Assembly: GCF_036242395.1 (NCBI RefSeq)
Contig: NZ_CP108458.1
Coordinates: forward strand, 6,386,001 to 6,450,000
DNA: 64,000 bases
Direction of reading: 5' to 3'
Origin: Kitasatospora sp. NBC_01266
GTDB lineage: Bacteria > Actinomycetota > Actinomycetes > Streptomycetales > Streptomycetaceae
Positions 1 to 18,231 of this stretch are shown here, piece by piece. Within the stretch, counting starts at the first letter, position 1; each line of letters opens with the position of its first letter. A program made the translations under genes and the position numbers. The notes under the pieces were generated by a model. It worked only from the letters and a program-made list of their open reading frames with translations. It was not told the DNA's origin and ran no database searches.

Positions 1-10770
<10,770 letters not shown>

Positions 10771-10814
10771 CGCTATAACCTCTCGGTCATGATAAAAGGG
10801 CAGCATGAATCACA

Positions 10815-10841
10815 CGCCGAATATTTTGCTAAACTTCGGCG
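10815..10841. promoter_or_regulatory. Inverted repeat in the NRPS leader
   Basis: A perfect 7-bp inverted repeat (CGCCGAA / TTCGGCG, 13-base AT-rich loop) lies in the 157-bp gap between the MFS stop and the NRPS start. It could be an operator or a weak hairpin in the NRPS leader. The gap is AT-rich for this genome, which fits a promoter. Confidence 0.35.
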
Positions 10842-10927
10842 CGTAATTCACTCGAGGGCTGAGGAGGGAATTGCGGCAGGTGTTAATTGTGGCAGTAGAG
10901 TGGCCAGTCCGTCGCCGCGGGGAATTG

Positions 10928-12148
10928 TCAGGCCGTCACGGCCGCTTCGGGTTCCCGCTCGCGCTTCCCCTGTGCCCAGGACACGACGGGGGGGATGACG
11001 GAGCCGCAGCAGGCGAAGACCACCGCGAGGAGTAGCCAACCGGGGCGACCCCACCCGATGACCAGCAGGCTGAGCACAGTGGGCGCCAAGGTCCGGGCGA
11101 GCCCGTTGCCCATGGAGTACGTGGCCTGGTACTGACCCTGGGCATCCTTCGGTGCCAGGCCGAAGGAGATTCCCCAGCCGCCGACCGCCTGCCACAGTTC
11201 GCCGGCGACATGAACGAGCGTCCCGAGGACCAGCAGCACCACGGCGAGCCAGGTCGGGCGGCCGGCCGCGGCTGCGTAGAGGACGCAGGCGCCGGCGACG
11301 GCAAATCCCGCCCAGCGCGAGCGGCGAGCGGCCGCTGCGATCTGGTCGGCCCCCTTCGCCGCCCGCGTCTGGAACAGGAAGCACATCACTGTGTTGATGA
11401 TGCCGAGAACCGAAACCGTCCACCGGGGTACGCCGGTGGCCGACACGACCCACAGCGGCACCGCGAATTCCACGACGACGTAGTGCATGGACAGCAAGCC
11501 GTCGACCACGGTGAAGGTGAGGAACGGACGGTCTCGCAGGGAGCCCAGCCGTGGCCCGTTGGCCGGCTTGGGAACCGGTGGGATCGTCGGCACGCGCAGC
11601 AGGATCAGCGCGGCGAGCATCGTGGTCACCGCGTTGGCGAGGAACATCCCGACATACCAGGAGCGTGTGTCGGCAGTCAGAGCGACACCCGCGACCAGCA
11701 CACCCACCGTGATGCTGAGGTTGGTCGCCGAGCGCAGGTAGGCACGGGTCCGTAGGCGCTGATCCTCCGGGACGGCGTTGGCCATCACTGCACCCCAGGC
11801 CCCGCGCGCCCCGGCGTCGATCAGCCTGTCCAGCACGATGACGACCAGGAACCAGAGGTAGGAGTGCGCGAAGACCATCGCGACCTGGGCCACGGATTGG
11901 GCCGCGAACCACCCCACGGCAAGGTTGCGTGGCCCGAATCGGTCGGCCAGGTAGCCCATCGGAGTGCTGGCCGCGAGTCCGACCAGCGCGGCCCCGGAGA
12001 GTCCGAGGCCGACGTTCGCCGCCGACAGTCCGACGATGCGGGTGAAGAACAAGGCACTGAGCACGAGATACAGCCCGTTGCCAAAGGTGTTAACAACCGC
12101 TGCGAAGGCCAGGGAACGGGTCACGCCCCCAGGAGGGATCAGTTGCAT
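10928..12148 (-). CDS. MFS transporter, probable peptide exporter
   Basis: 406-residue major facilitator protein with about 12 hydrophobic segments and the loop 2-3 motif region GYLADRFGPR near residue 65. MFS proteins use the proton gradient to move small molecules across the cytoplasmic membrane. It lies directly upstream of the NRPS, same strand, 157 bp apart, so export of or resistance to the NRPS product is the likely role; the substrate is inferred from position only. The ATG at 12148 has GAGG about 12 bases upstream. The C-terminus is short and charged (KREREPE). No domain appears to be missing. Confidence 0.85.
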   Translation of the reverse strand: MQLIPPGGVTRSLAFAAVVNTFGNGLYLVLSALFFTRIVGLSAANVGLGLSGAALVGLAASTPMGYLADRFGPRNLAVGWFAAQSVAQVAMVFAHSYLWFLVVIVLDRLIDAGARGAWGAVMANAVPEDQRLRTRAYLRSATNLSITVGVLVAGVALTADTRSWYVGMFLANAVTTMLAALILLRVPTIPPVPKPANGPRLGSLRDRPFLTFTVVDGLLSMHYVVVEFAVPLWVVSATGVPRWTVSVLGIINTVMCFLFQTRAAKGADQIAAAARRSRWAGFAVAGACVLYAAAAGRPTWLAVVLLVLGTLVHVAGELWQAVGGWGISFGLAPKDAQGQYQATYSMGNGLARTLAPTVLSLLVIGWGRPGWLLLAVVFACCGSVIPPVVSWAQGKREREPEAAVTA

Positions 12149-12658
12149 GCCGATATGACTACCTCATGCCTGTGTCACCAGCCAAGGAAGATAATTCCCG
12201 TCACTTCCATCATAGTAGACAAACTGGACATCTGGTGTCTCTCGGTCCAACCAGGATCAGCCCGGAAGAACCTGGCGGTGACACCTATGGCAAAGCGGTC
12301 AAAGTGGACATCATTGCCTAGAGTTGCGTACAAATATTTTTCTGCGATTCGCATTCAGAAAGTTTGGCCCGGATTCATCCGGCGGGAGTGGCTGCGGCTG
12401 GCCGCTCAATCGCTGACCGTGGGTATGCAAATGTGATTCTCGCCACAGGGGGGGCTCGGGTCGGAGTCTATGGCGGCCTCCTTCTCGGGCCGTCGCCGGC
12501 TGGGCCCCGACGACCCTTGATCACTCCGTGACTTGTGTGCCAGGCTGATGGTCGGCACGTGAGAGGCGTCGAGCGATCCTCCGAGACCCGCCGTCCAGTT
12601 GGGCTATCCGCGACATCGATGCGCGGTTCCTTCGACCCTTCCGTTCTGGAGGCCTGAG
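12149..12658. promoter_or_regulatory. Intergenic control region with spaced direct repeat
   Basis: This 510-bp region separates the MFS/NRPS operon (leftward) from mbtH (rightward) and must hold both promoters. Two copies of CAAA(C/G)TGGACATC lie at 12221-12233 and 12301-12313, matching at 12 of 13 bases and exactly 80 bp apart. The stretch 12330-12365 is unusually AT-rich. No gene is supported here. Confidence 0.4.
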
Positions 12659-12865
12659 ATGTCCACCGATCCCTTCGAGGACGCATCCGCCGGCTACCTG
12701 GTGCTGGTGAACGACGAGGAGCAGCACTCGCTCTGGCCGGACGGGCTGGAGGTGCCGACCGGCTGGCGGGCGGTGTTTGGAGTGGGCGGCCGCGCCGAAT
12801 GCCTGGCGTACGTCGGGGCCAACTGGATGGACATTCGCCCGGCGGGCCTTCGCGCGGCGCTGTAG
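12659..12865 (+). CDS. MbtH-like NRPS accessory protein
   Basis: 68-residue protein of the MbtH family. These small chaperone-like partners bind adenylation domains and are needed for folding and activity of many NRPS A domains. The family signature is clear: N-terminal DPFED, then LVLVNDEEQHSLWP, AECLAYVGANW and DIRPAGL near the C-terminus. ATG at 12659 follows GGAGG at a normal distance; an upstream in-frame ATG at 12599 adds 20 atypical residues and is not preferred. It is divergent from the MFS exporter and is the only mbtH-like gene in the window, so it could serve both assembly lines. Confidence 0.92.
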   Translation: MSTDPFEDASAGYLVLVNDEEQHSLWPDGLEVPTGWRAVFGVGGRAECLAYVGANWMDIRPAGLRAAL

Positions 12866-12969
12866 GACCCTGTCGCCCGATTCGTAGCGTTTGGCTGACG
12901 TGCGGCGTTCTGGGGTGGGATGGTGGTTGGGTCCGGTTGCTTCGCGGGGAAGTGAGGAGGATCGGCGCG

Positions 12970-13038
12970 ATGTCGTTGCATCCTGCTGTTGCCCCTGCGA
13001 TCCCTGAGGTTACGGCGTGGGTGGCGCGGGCCGCCTTT
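12970..13038 (+). mobile_element. IS1182-like transposase N-terminal scrap
   Basis: ATG at 12970, with GTGAGGAGG just upstream, begins a 23-codon stretch (MSLHPAVAPAIPEV followed by TAWVARAAF) resembling the N-terminus of actinobacterial IS1182-family transposases as I recall them. It stops abruptly where GlxA-like sequence begins. The preceding 12866-12969 has no gene and may be the left end of the element. Family assignment rests on a short match. Confidence 0.45.
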
Positions 13039-13754
13039 ACCAGGCCGAACTCATCGCCCAGATAAGGCGGTTGGCGCAACGCAGTCGCCGGGTGGCCTCG
13101 GTGTGCACGGGTTCCGCCCTGCTCGCCGCGGCGGGCCTGCTGGACGGGCGCCGGGTGGCCACCCACTGGGCCTACGCCCACGAGCTGGCCCGCCGGCACC
13201 CGGCGGTCACCGTGGACCCCCGTCCGCTCTACGTCATCGACGGGGACGTCTGCACCTCCGCCGGCGTGACCAGCGCCGTCGATCTCACCCTCGCCCTGGT
13301 GGAGGCCGACCACGGTCCCGACCTGGCTCGAACGGTGGCCCGCTGACTGGTCACCTACATGCAACGCCCGGGAAACCAGGCGCAGTTGTCCCTCTACGTC
13401 AAGGACTTGCCGCCCGAGCGCCGGACCCTGAGGCAGATCGTCCTGCACATCACCGGCAACCTCGACGCCGACCTCGGCAAAGCCGCCCTCGCTGCCCGGG
13501 CCGGCGTCAGCGAACGCCACCTCTCCCGGCTCTTCCTCACCCAACTCGGCGAGCCTCCGGCCCGTTTCGTCCGCGCCGCCCGCAGTGAGGCCGCCGCCCG
13601 CCTGCTGGAGTCCACCGCCCTCCCGCTGACCGCCGTGGCCCGCCGCTGCGGCTTCGGCTCCACCGAGACCATGCGCCAAGCCTTCCAGGCCCGCTACGGC
13701 ACCACCCCCTCCGCCCACCGCGCGGCCCTGTGCCGGGCCCAGCAAGGTCGTTGA
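13039..13754 (+). pseudogene. Truncated GlxA/AraC-family regulator with in-frame stop
   Basis: Remnant of a DJ-1/PfpI plus AraC-type regulator. The first half keeps the conserved SRRVASVCTGSALLAAAGLL core of the PfpI-like domain but lacks about its first 90 residues. An in-frame TGA at 13344-13346 sits where homologues have Trp (VARW-LVTYMQRPG), so one TGG to TGA change splits the gene. The C-terminal part (from about 13410) keeps two AraC helix-turn-helix units (LAARAGVSERHLSRLF and VARRCGFGSTETMRQAF). The sequence before 13039 is an unrelated transposase scrap, so both a deletion or insertion and a nonsense mutation have hit it. Confidence 0.8.
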
Positions 13755-13901
13755 GTGCGATGAACCGGGACAGCTGTGGTGCCGACCGGCACCGATGGCC
13801 GCTGATGGTCCGTTCGCCGATCGTTCAGGGTGAACGGACTTCCCCGTACGAGAGGCGACTTGTCATCGTCTCGGCACCAGGTGGCCACCGCACGCCGCAG
13901 G

Positions 13902-14639
13902 TCAGCCGGATGCGGGCCGCAGATTGTTCATGAGCTGGCCGAGGGCGAACTCGAAGCGGTCGGGTCCGGTGCCGGAGATCAGCTCGGCGGCGTGGCGTCG
14001 GGTCTGCGGGAATCTCTCGGCGGGCAGTGCGGTGAAGCGGTCCAGCAACTCCTGGTGGCTGAGCACCCATTCCTGATCCTGGCGCCGGCGCCGTTGCCGG
14101 ACCAGCGACTGCTCCAGTGCGTAGGCGCTGACGTAGAGGGAGAGCGCGTCGCGGGCCCAGCCGGCCGTTCGCGGTTCGATGCCGCCCGCGAGCAGGATCG
14201 CCAGGATCCCTTCGCCGACCCGCAGCGTTTCCAGGTTGGTCGGCACCATGGCCAGTGCGGCGCGCGAGACGCCAGGGTATTTCAGGTACAGGTCGCGGAT
14301 CTGCGTGTACACCCCGAGCAGTTGCTCGCGCCAGGCGGCCGGGTCCGGTTCGGGGAGCACGACCTCGGCGTAGAGCCTGCCGATCAGCAGATCGTCGATG
14401 TCGTCCTTGTTGACGATGTGCGCGTACAGCGAGGACGGACCGGTGCCGAGCACGGCGGCGACCCGGCGGATGGTCAGTGCGTCGTACCCCTCGGTGGCGA
14501 CGACTTCCAGGGCGGCGTCGGTGATCCGTTCGACGGTGATCGGCTTCTTGCGTGGCGCCGACGCGGCGACCTCCGCTGCGGGTTGGGCGTGGCGAGCTGC
14601 GCGGCGTTGGCGGGGATCGGCGGACATGCCGACCACCAT
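13902..14639 (-). CDS. TetR-family transcriptional repressor
   Basis: 245-residue TetR/AcrR regulator. The helix-turn-helix is near residues 34-80 (ITDAALEVVATEGYDALTIR, then AAVLGTGPSSLYAHIVNKDD). The rest is a helical ligand-binding domain of the TetR_C type. It is divergent from the FAD monooxygenase at 14723, and the shared gap holds two strong palindromes, so it very likely represses both genes until a ligand of the monooxygenase arrives. The first ATG (14639) has AAGG four bases away; the ATG at 14627 is an equally possible start. Confidence 0.88.
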   Translation of the reverse strand: MVVGMSADPRQRRAARHAQPAAEVAASAPRKKPITVERITDAALEVVATEGYDALTIRRVAAVLGTGPSSLYAHIVNKDDIDDLLIGRLYAEVVLPEPDPAAWREQLLGVYTQIRDLYLKYPGVSRAALAMVPTNLETLRVGEGILAILLAGGIEPRTAGWARDALSLYVSAYALEQSLVRQRRRRQDQEWVLSHQELLDRFTALPAERFPQTRRHAAELISGTGPDRFEFALGQLMNNLRPASG

Positions 14640-14647
14640 ACCTTGAC

Positions 14648-14700
14648 ACGATCTAAGTTCGTTGATACGAACTTAGATCGTCAGAACGAACTAAGTTCGT
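14648..14700. promoter_or_regulatory. Double TetR operator
   Basis: Two operators fill the gap between divergent genes. At 14648-14681 a perfect 15-bp inverted repeat (ACGATCTAAGTTCGT, 4-base spacer, then its complement). At 14686-14700 a 7-1-7 palindrome (ACGAACT-A-AGTTCGT). Both share the half-site ACGAACT/AGTTCGT. This is the typical layout for autoregulation by the adjacent TetR protein. Confidence 0.85.
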
Positions 14701-14722
14701 ATCGATGTTCCGGAGGTGTGTG

Positions 14723-15847
14723 ATGCGGGTTTCCGTTGTCGGAGCCGGTCTGGGAGGTCTGGCCCTCGCGCAGGGTCTGCGTGGTGCCGGGATCGAGGCC
14801 GACGTGTTCGAGCGCGACCCGGGGATCGCCGCACGGTTCCAGGGCTACCGGCTCGTGCTGGACCCGATCGGTTTCCAGGCGGTGCGCGACTGCCTGCCGA
14901 CGCGCTGGCACCCGCTGCTGGACGAGATCGTCATGGAGGCCTCCGCCGAGCAGCTGATCCTGGACCGGCAGCTGAACGAGATCGGCAGGCTCGGCGCGGG
15001 CCGGACCGGCATCGTGGTCGACCGGCAGGTGCTGCGACACCTGTTGCTGACCGGCCTCACCGTGCACACCGACGCCGCGCTGACCGGCTACGACGTGCTG
15101 GCCGACGGCAAGGTCCAGGCCCGGTTCGTCCGCCGCGACCCGGCCACCGCCGACCTGCTCGTCGGCGCGGACGGCGTCACCTCCGCGGTCCGCCGGGTGC
15201 TGTCGCCGCAGACCACCCCGACCGACACCGGCGTCCGGTTCGTCATCGGCCGCACCCCGCTGACCGACGAGTTCGCCGGCCTGTCCAAGGCATACGGCTC
15301 GAAGATCGCGGGCGACGGCGTCAGCCTGCTGCTCGGCGCGATGCGCTTCCGTACCCCGCCGAAGCAGGCCGCCGAGCAACTGGCCCCCGAAGTCACACTG
15401 CCCGACATCGGCGACTACGTGCGCTGGGCCATGATCCTGCCGCCGAACGGCTCGCTGGAGAACCTGACCGCGCAGGACGCCGTGCTGTCCAGGATGGAAG
15501 GCTGGCACCCGGAGCTGCGCGCGCTGATCGAGCAGGCCGACCCGGACAACAGCACCCTGCTGTCCATCCGGGTGGTCAAGCCCGGCGAACGCTGGGCGCC
15601 CGGCCCGGTCACGCTGCTCGGCGACGCGATCCACGCCACCTCCCCGACCGGCGGCAACGGCGCGAACACCGCACTGCGCGACGCCGACCTGCTGCGCCGC
15701 CGCCTGATCGAGGCAGCCGAAGGCCGCCAGGATCTGCTCGGCGCGGTCGACGACTACGAGCGGCAGATGTTCGAGTACGGCGCGGCGGCCGTGCGCAGCA
15801 GTCTCGAGAAGCTGCCCGCCTTCGCCCCCGAAGCGAAACTCTCCTGA
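14723..15847 (+). CDS. FAD-dependent monooxygenase (aromatic hydroxylase type)
   Basis: 374-residue flavoprotein of the group A hydroxylase family, which uses NAD(P)H and O2 to hydroxylate (often aromatic) substrates. Visible motifs: FAD-binding GAGLGGLALAQGL at the N-terminus, LLVGADGVTSAVRR near residue 150, and the second FAD motif LLGDAIHATSPTGGNGANTAL near residue 300. The ATG at 14723 follows GGAGG by six bases; an ATG at 14705 lacks a ribosome site. Adjacent TetR operators suggest induction by substrate, as for tetracycline-inactivating or antibiotic-modifying members. The substrate is unknown. Confidence 0.9.
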   Translation: MRVSVVGAGLGGLALAQGLRGAGIEADVFERDPGIAARFQGYRLVLDPIGFQAVRDCLPTRWHPLLDEIVMEASAEQLILDRQLNEIGRLGAGRTGIVVDRQVLRHLLLTGLTVHTDAALTGYDVLADGKVQARFVRRDPATADLLVGADGVTSAVRRVLSPQTTPTDTGVRFVIGRTPLTDEFAGLSKAYGSKIAGDGVSLLLGAMRFRTPPKQAAEQLAPEVTLPDIGDYVRWAMILPPNGSLENLTAQDAVLSRMEGWHPELRALIEQADPDNSTLLSIRVVKPGERWAPGPVTLLGDAIHATSPTGGNGANTALRDADLLRRRLIEAAEGRQDLLGAVDDYERQMFEYGAAAVRSSLEKLPAFAPEAKLS

Positions 15848-15904
15848 GGTCGAAGCGCACCTGGTGCGACCGACCGGACCCGCAACCGCGTCCTCGGGAT
15901 CACG

Positions 15905-16263
15905 GTCGCAACCGCGACGGGACGAGCCCCGCGGCGCGCAGCAGGTGCGGGACCTCCTCGACACCGCGCTGCGCTTCAAGATCGAGAACCGTCGTCTGAT
16001 GTCGGCCGCGGAGGACGCCGGGCTCAGCAGCCCGTACCAGGCCGATCACTACGGCTGGTTGCACCACAACCTCTGCCTGGCGCTGGACCGGGTGCCCGGC
16101 GTCCACGGCGCGGACTTCACCGCCCACGCACTGCTGGCCGCCATCCGCGCCGACCTCGTGGCACACCTGATCGACGATCGGAAGACGGGAACCCGAAGCC
16201 CTGCGCGCCTCGCTGGCGGCCTACCTCGACAACGTCCTCGGCGACGGTCCGACCGGTGGCTGA
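15905..16263 (+). pseudogene. TetR-family C-terminal remnant, frameshifted
   Basis: The frame from about 15905 reads like the C-terminal ligand domain of a TetR regulator (RDLLDTALRFKIENRRLM, YQADHYGWLHHNLCLAL, ALLAAIRADLVAHLI). Near 16180-16196 the sense moves to another frame (EALRASLAAYLDNVLGDG, then stop at 16261-16263). The DNA-binding domain is absent. I read this as a decayed gene; a sequencing error would explain the frameshift but not the missing N-terminus. Confidence 0.55.
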
Positions 16264-16313
16264 CTCGCCCGGACCCCCGCACCGCGACCCCGAGTGCGGC
16301 GTGCGCGCGTGGG

Positions 16314-17192
16314 TCAGGTGGCCATGAGCGGCGCGAGGTGCCGGCTGAGGCGGTGGACGGCTTCGGCGAGGCGGGGATCGGCTGCGGCGCGGAAGGGTGC
16401 GACCGGCTGGGCCAGGGGTCCGATGACGACGCCGGTCCGGCCCGTCAGCGAGGCGTCGGTCGCGGCGAAGATCGACGGCTTGGCCGCCACGGAGGCCGGG
16501 CCCGAGGTCGAGCGTTCGAACTTCCGTCGGACGAGCGGCCAGAGCAGACGCAGCCCGGGGGACACGATCCTCGGGTCGCGCAGGGTGCCGTTGGTCATGT
16601 CGGTCGCGGCGCCGCCGGGGTCCGCGGCGAAGACCGAGACGCCCGTGCCGTCGAGTCGGCCGGCCAGGTCCAGGGTGTAGGCGAGGTTGGCGAGCTTGGC
16701 ACGGCCGTACCAGTGGAAGCCGTAGTAGCCGCCGGGCGGCTCGACGGCGTCGAAGCTCCGCTTGGCGAGCCCCACCGCGCCGGAGGTCACGTTCACGATC
16801 CGGCTCGGTGCTGCTGCCCGCAGCGAGGGCAGCAGCAGTTCGGTCAGCAGGTACGGCGAGAGGTGGTTGACCGCGAAGCTCGCCTCGATCCCGTCGGCCG
16901 AGTCCTGCCGGTCCGCGAACATCGCCCCGACGTTGTTGACCAGGACGGTCAGTGGGCCTTCGGCGAGGATCCGGTCGGCGAGCGTGCGGACCGCGTCGAG
17001 CGAGGCGAGGTCGGCGGCCATGAACCGGGCGGGATGCGCCGGTGCCGTGGCATTGATCCGTTCGACCGCACGGGCGCCGCGTTCGGCGTTGCGGCCGACC
17101 ACGGTGACCGCGAGTCCGGCTGCGGCCAGTCCCAGGGCCGTCTCCCAGCCGATTCCGGCCGTCCCCGCTGTGACCAGTGCTGTCTGCTTCAT
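16314..17192 (-). CDS. Short-chain dehydrogenase/reductase
   Basis: 292-residue SDR. The Rossmann motif TAGTAGIG (residues 8-15) replaces the common TGxxxGIG. NNVGAM (NNAG motif) lies near 87, catalytic Ser in NVTSGA, and Tyr/Lys in WYGRAKLAN. SDRs reduce or oxidise carbonyl/alcohol groups with NAD(P)H. ATG at 17192 follows GGGAGGGG; the longer upstream frame is not supported. Divergent from a TetR gene, with paired operators between them, so expression is probably repressed by that regulator. The substrate is unknown. Confidence 0.9.
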   Translation of the reverse strand: MKQTALVTAGTAGIGWETALGLAAAGLAVTVVGRNAERGARAVERINATAPAHPARFMAADLASLDAVRTLADRILAEGPLTVLVNNVGAMFADRQDSADGIEASFAVNHLSPYLLTELLLPSLRAAAPSRIVNVTSGAVGLAKRSFDAVEPPGGYYGFHWYGRAKLANLAYTLDLAGRLDGTGVSVFAADPGGAATDMTNGTLRDPRIVSPGLRLLWPLVRRKFERSTSGPASVAAKPSIFAATDASLTGRTGVVIGPLAQPVAPFRAAADPRLAEAVHRLSRHLAPLMAT

Positions 17193-17215
17193 CGCACATC
17201 CCCTCCCGGCAAATA

Positions 17216-17267
17216 CGGATGGACTATCCGCTTCCCGGGACCATAGCAGATTCGGATGGGCTATCCA
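17216..17267. promoter_or_regulatory. Paired TetR operator sites
   Basis: Two near-identical sites, CGGATGGACTATCCG (17216-17230) and CGGATGGGCTATCCA (17253-17267), 37 bp apart. Each is an inverted repeat of CGGAT/ATCCG with a 5-base centre (second copy one mismatch). They lie between the divergent SDR and TetR genes and are the likely binding sites of the TetR protein. Confidence 0.8.
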
Positions 17268-17281
17268 GTTAGACTGCTCCG

Positions 17282-17851
17282 ATGACGACCCCACCGCTGC
17301 GCAAGGACGCCGCCCGCAACCGGGAGCAGATCGTCGCCGTGGCCCGGGATCTCGTGGACGAAGGCGTACCGCTGCAGCTCAACGACGTCGCCCGCCGTGT
17401 CGGCCTGGGCGTCGGCACCGTCTACCGGCACTTCCCGACCGCCGAGGCGCTCCTGGAGACCGTCGCCACCCGTAGCCTGGAGATGCTCGTCGCCCACGGT
17501 GAGCAGGCGCTGGACGACGACGATCCCTGGCGCGCGCTCGCCGGCTTCCTGATCCGCACCGTCGAGGTGCAGGTCACCGACGCCTCGCTGTCCACCGTCA
17601 CCGCGGCGCCCACGGATGCCCTTGCGCACACCACCGAACTGAAACGGGCACTGTGGTCGCTCGGTGGACGGCTGTTCGACCGGGCCCGTGACGCCGGGGT
17701 CGTGCGCGCCGATCTGGCCTCCGCCGACCTGGTCCCGCTGATGTGCGGAATCGCCTACGCCGCAACCGTCCACGGCGGTGCCGGCGCTGCCCGCGCCGAC
17801 ACCGCCCGGCGCTATCTGACGGCGCTCCTGGAGGGTCTGCGCACCGGCTGA
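17282..17851 (+). CDS. TetR-family transcriptional regulator
   Basis: 189-residue TetR protein. The helix-turn-helix covers about residues 8-55 (RNREQIVAVARDLVDEG, VARRVGLGVGTVYRHFPTAEAL); the C-terminal helical domain includes the SACE_7040-like stretch common in actinomycete TetR proteins that flank SDR genes. Start ATG at 17282, 15 bp past the second operator. Likely represses itself and the divergent SDR. Confidence 0.9.
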   Translation: MTTPPLRKDAARNREQIVAVARDLVDEGVPLQLNDVARRVGLGVGTVYRHFPTAEALLETVATRSLEMLVAHGEQALDDDDPWRALAGFLIRTVEVQVTDASLSTVTAAPTDALAHTTELKRALWSLGGRLFDRARDAGVVRADLASADLVPLMCGIAYAATVHGGAGAARADTARRYLTALLEGLRTG

Positions 17852-18231
17852 TCCGGGGTGACCCGCGGTGCCGGGCCGGAGACGGCGCTGGTGATCTCGT
17901 ACCGGCCGTTGCTCTGTGAGGTGAGCAGCCAGCCGGAGTTCTTGCTGGTGCTGTCGCCGGCGACGACCGAGGCACCCAGGGCGGAGCCGGTGACGAGCGG
18001 GCTCCTGCCGTTCTTCACCTGCGGGTGGACAACGCCGGCGGTGCCAACGCCACCGCCACCGTGTACCGGGGTGCCCGGGGTGCCGGAGATGCCGCCGATG
18101 GGGGTGCCCGGGGTACCGGGGTTGGCAGGGGTGCCCGGGGTGACGGTGACGCCGGGGACGGTGACGCCGCTGATGGGGGTGCCGGGGGCGCCGGGGGACG
18201 GACATTCCGGCACCGCCGTGGCCGTGGCGGG
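17852..18231. repeat. Intergenic region with Gly-Pro type degenerate tandem repeat
   Basis: About 380 bp between two genes that converge on it. From roughly 18060 to 18200 the DNA is a degenerate repeat around GGGGTGCCCGGGGT, reading G-V-P-G-V-P rightward and T-P-G-T-P leftward. A leftward frame (17812-18213, 133 codons) exists but overlaps the TetR gene and lacks a signal peptide; I do not call it a gene. Confidence 0.5.

Noticed and set aside
12742..12797. tRNA or small RNA near mbtH
   Set aside because: No cloverleaf or clear terminator; the sequence is fully explained by the mbtH coding frame.
17812..18213. Leftward 133-codon Gly/Thr/Pro-rich protein
   Set aside because: Overlaps the TetR gene, no signal peptide or ribosome site, and the composition comes from the local repeat.
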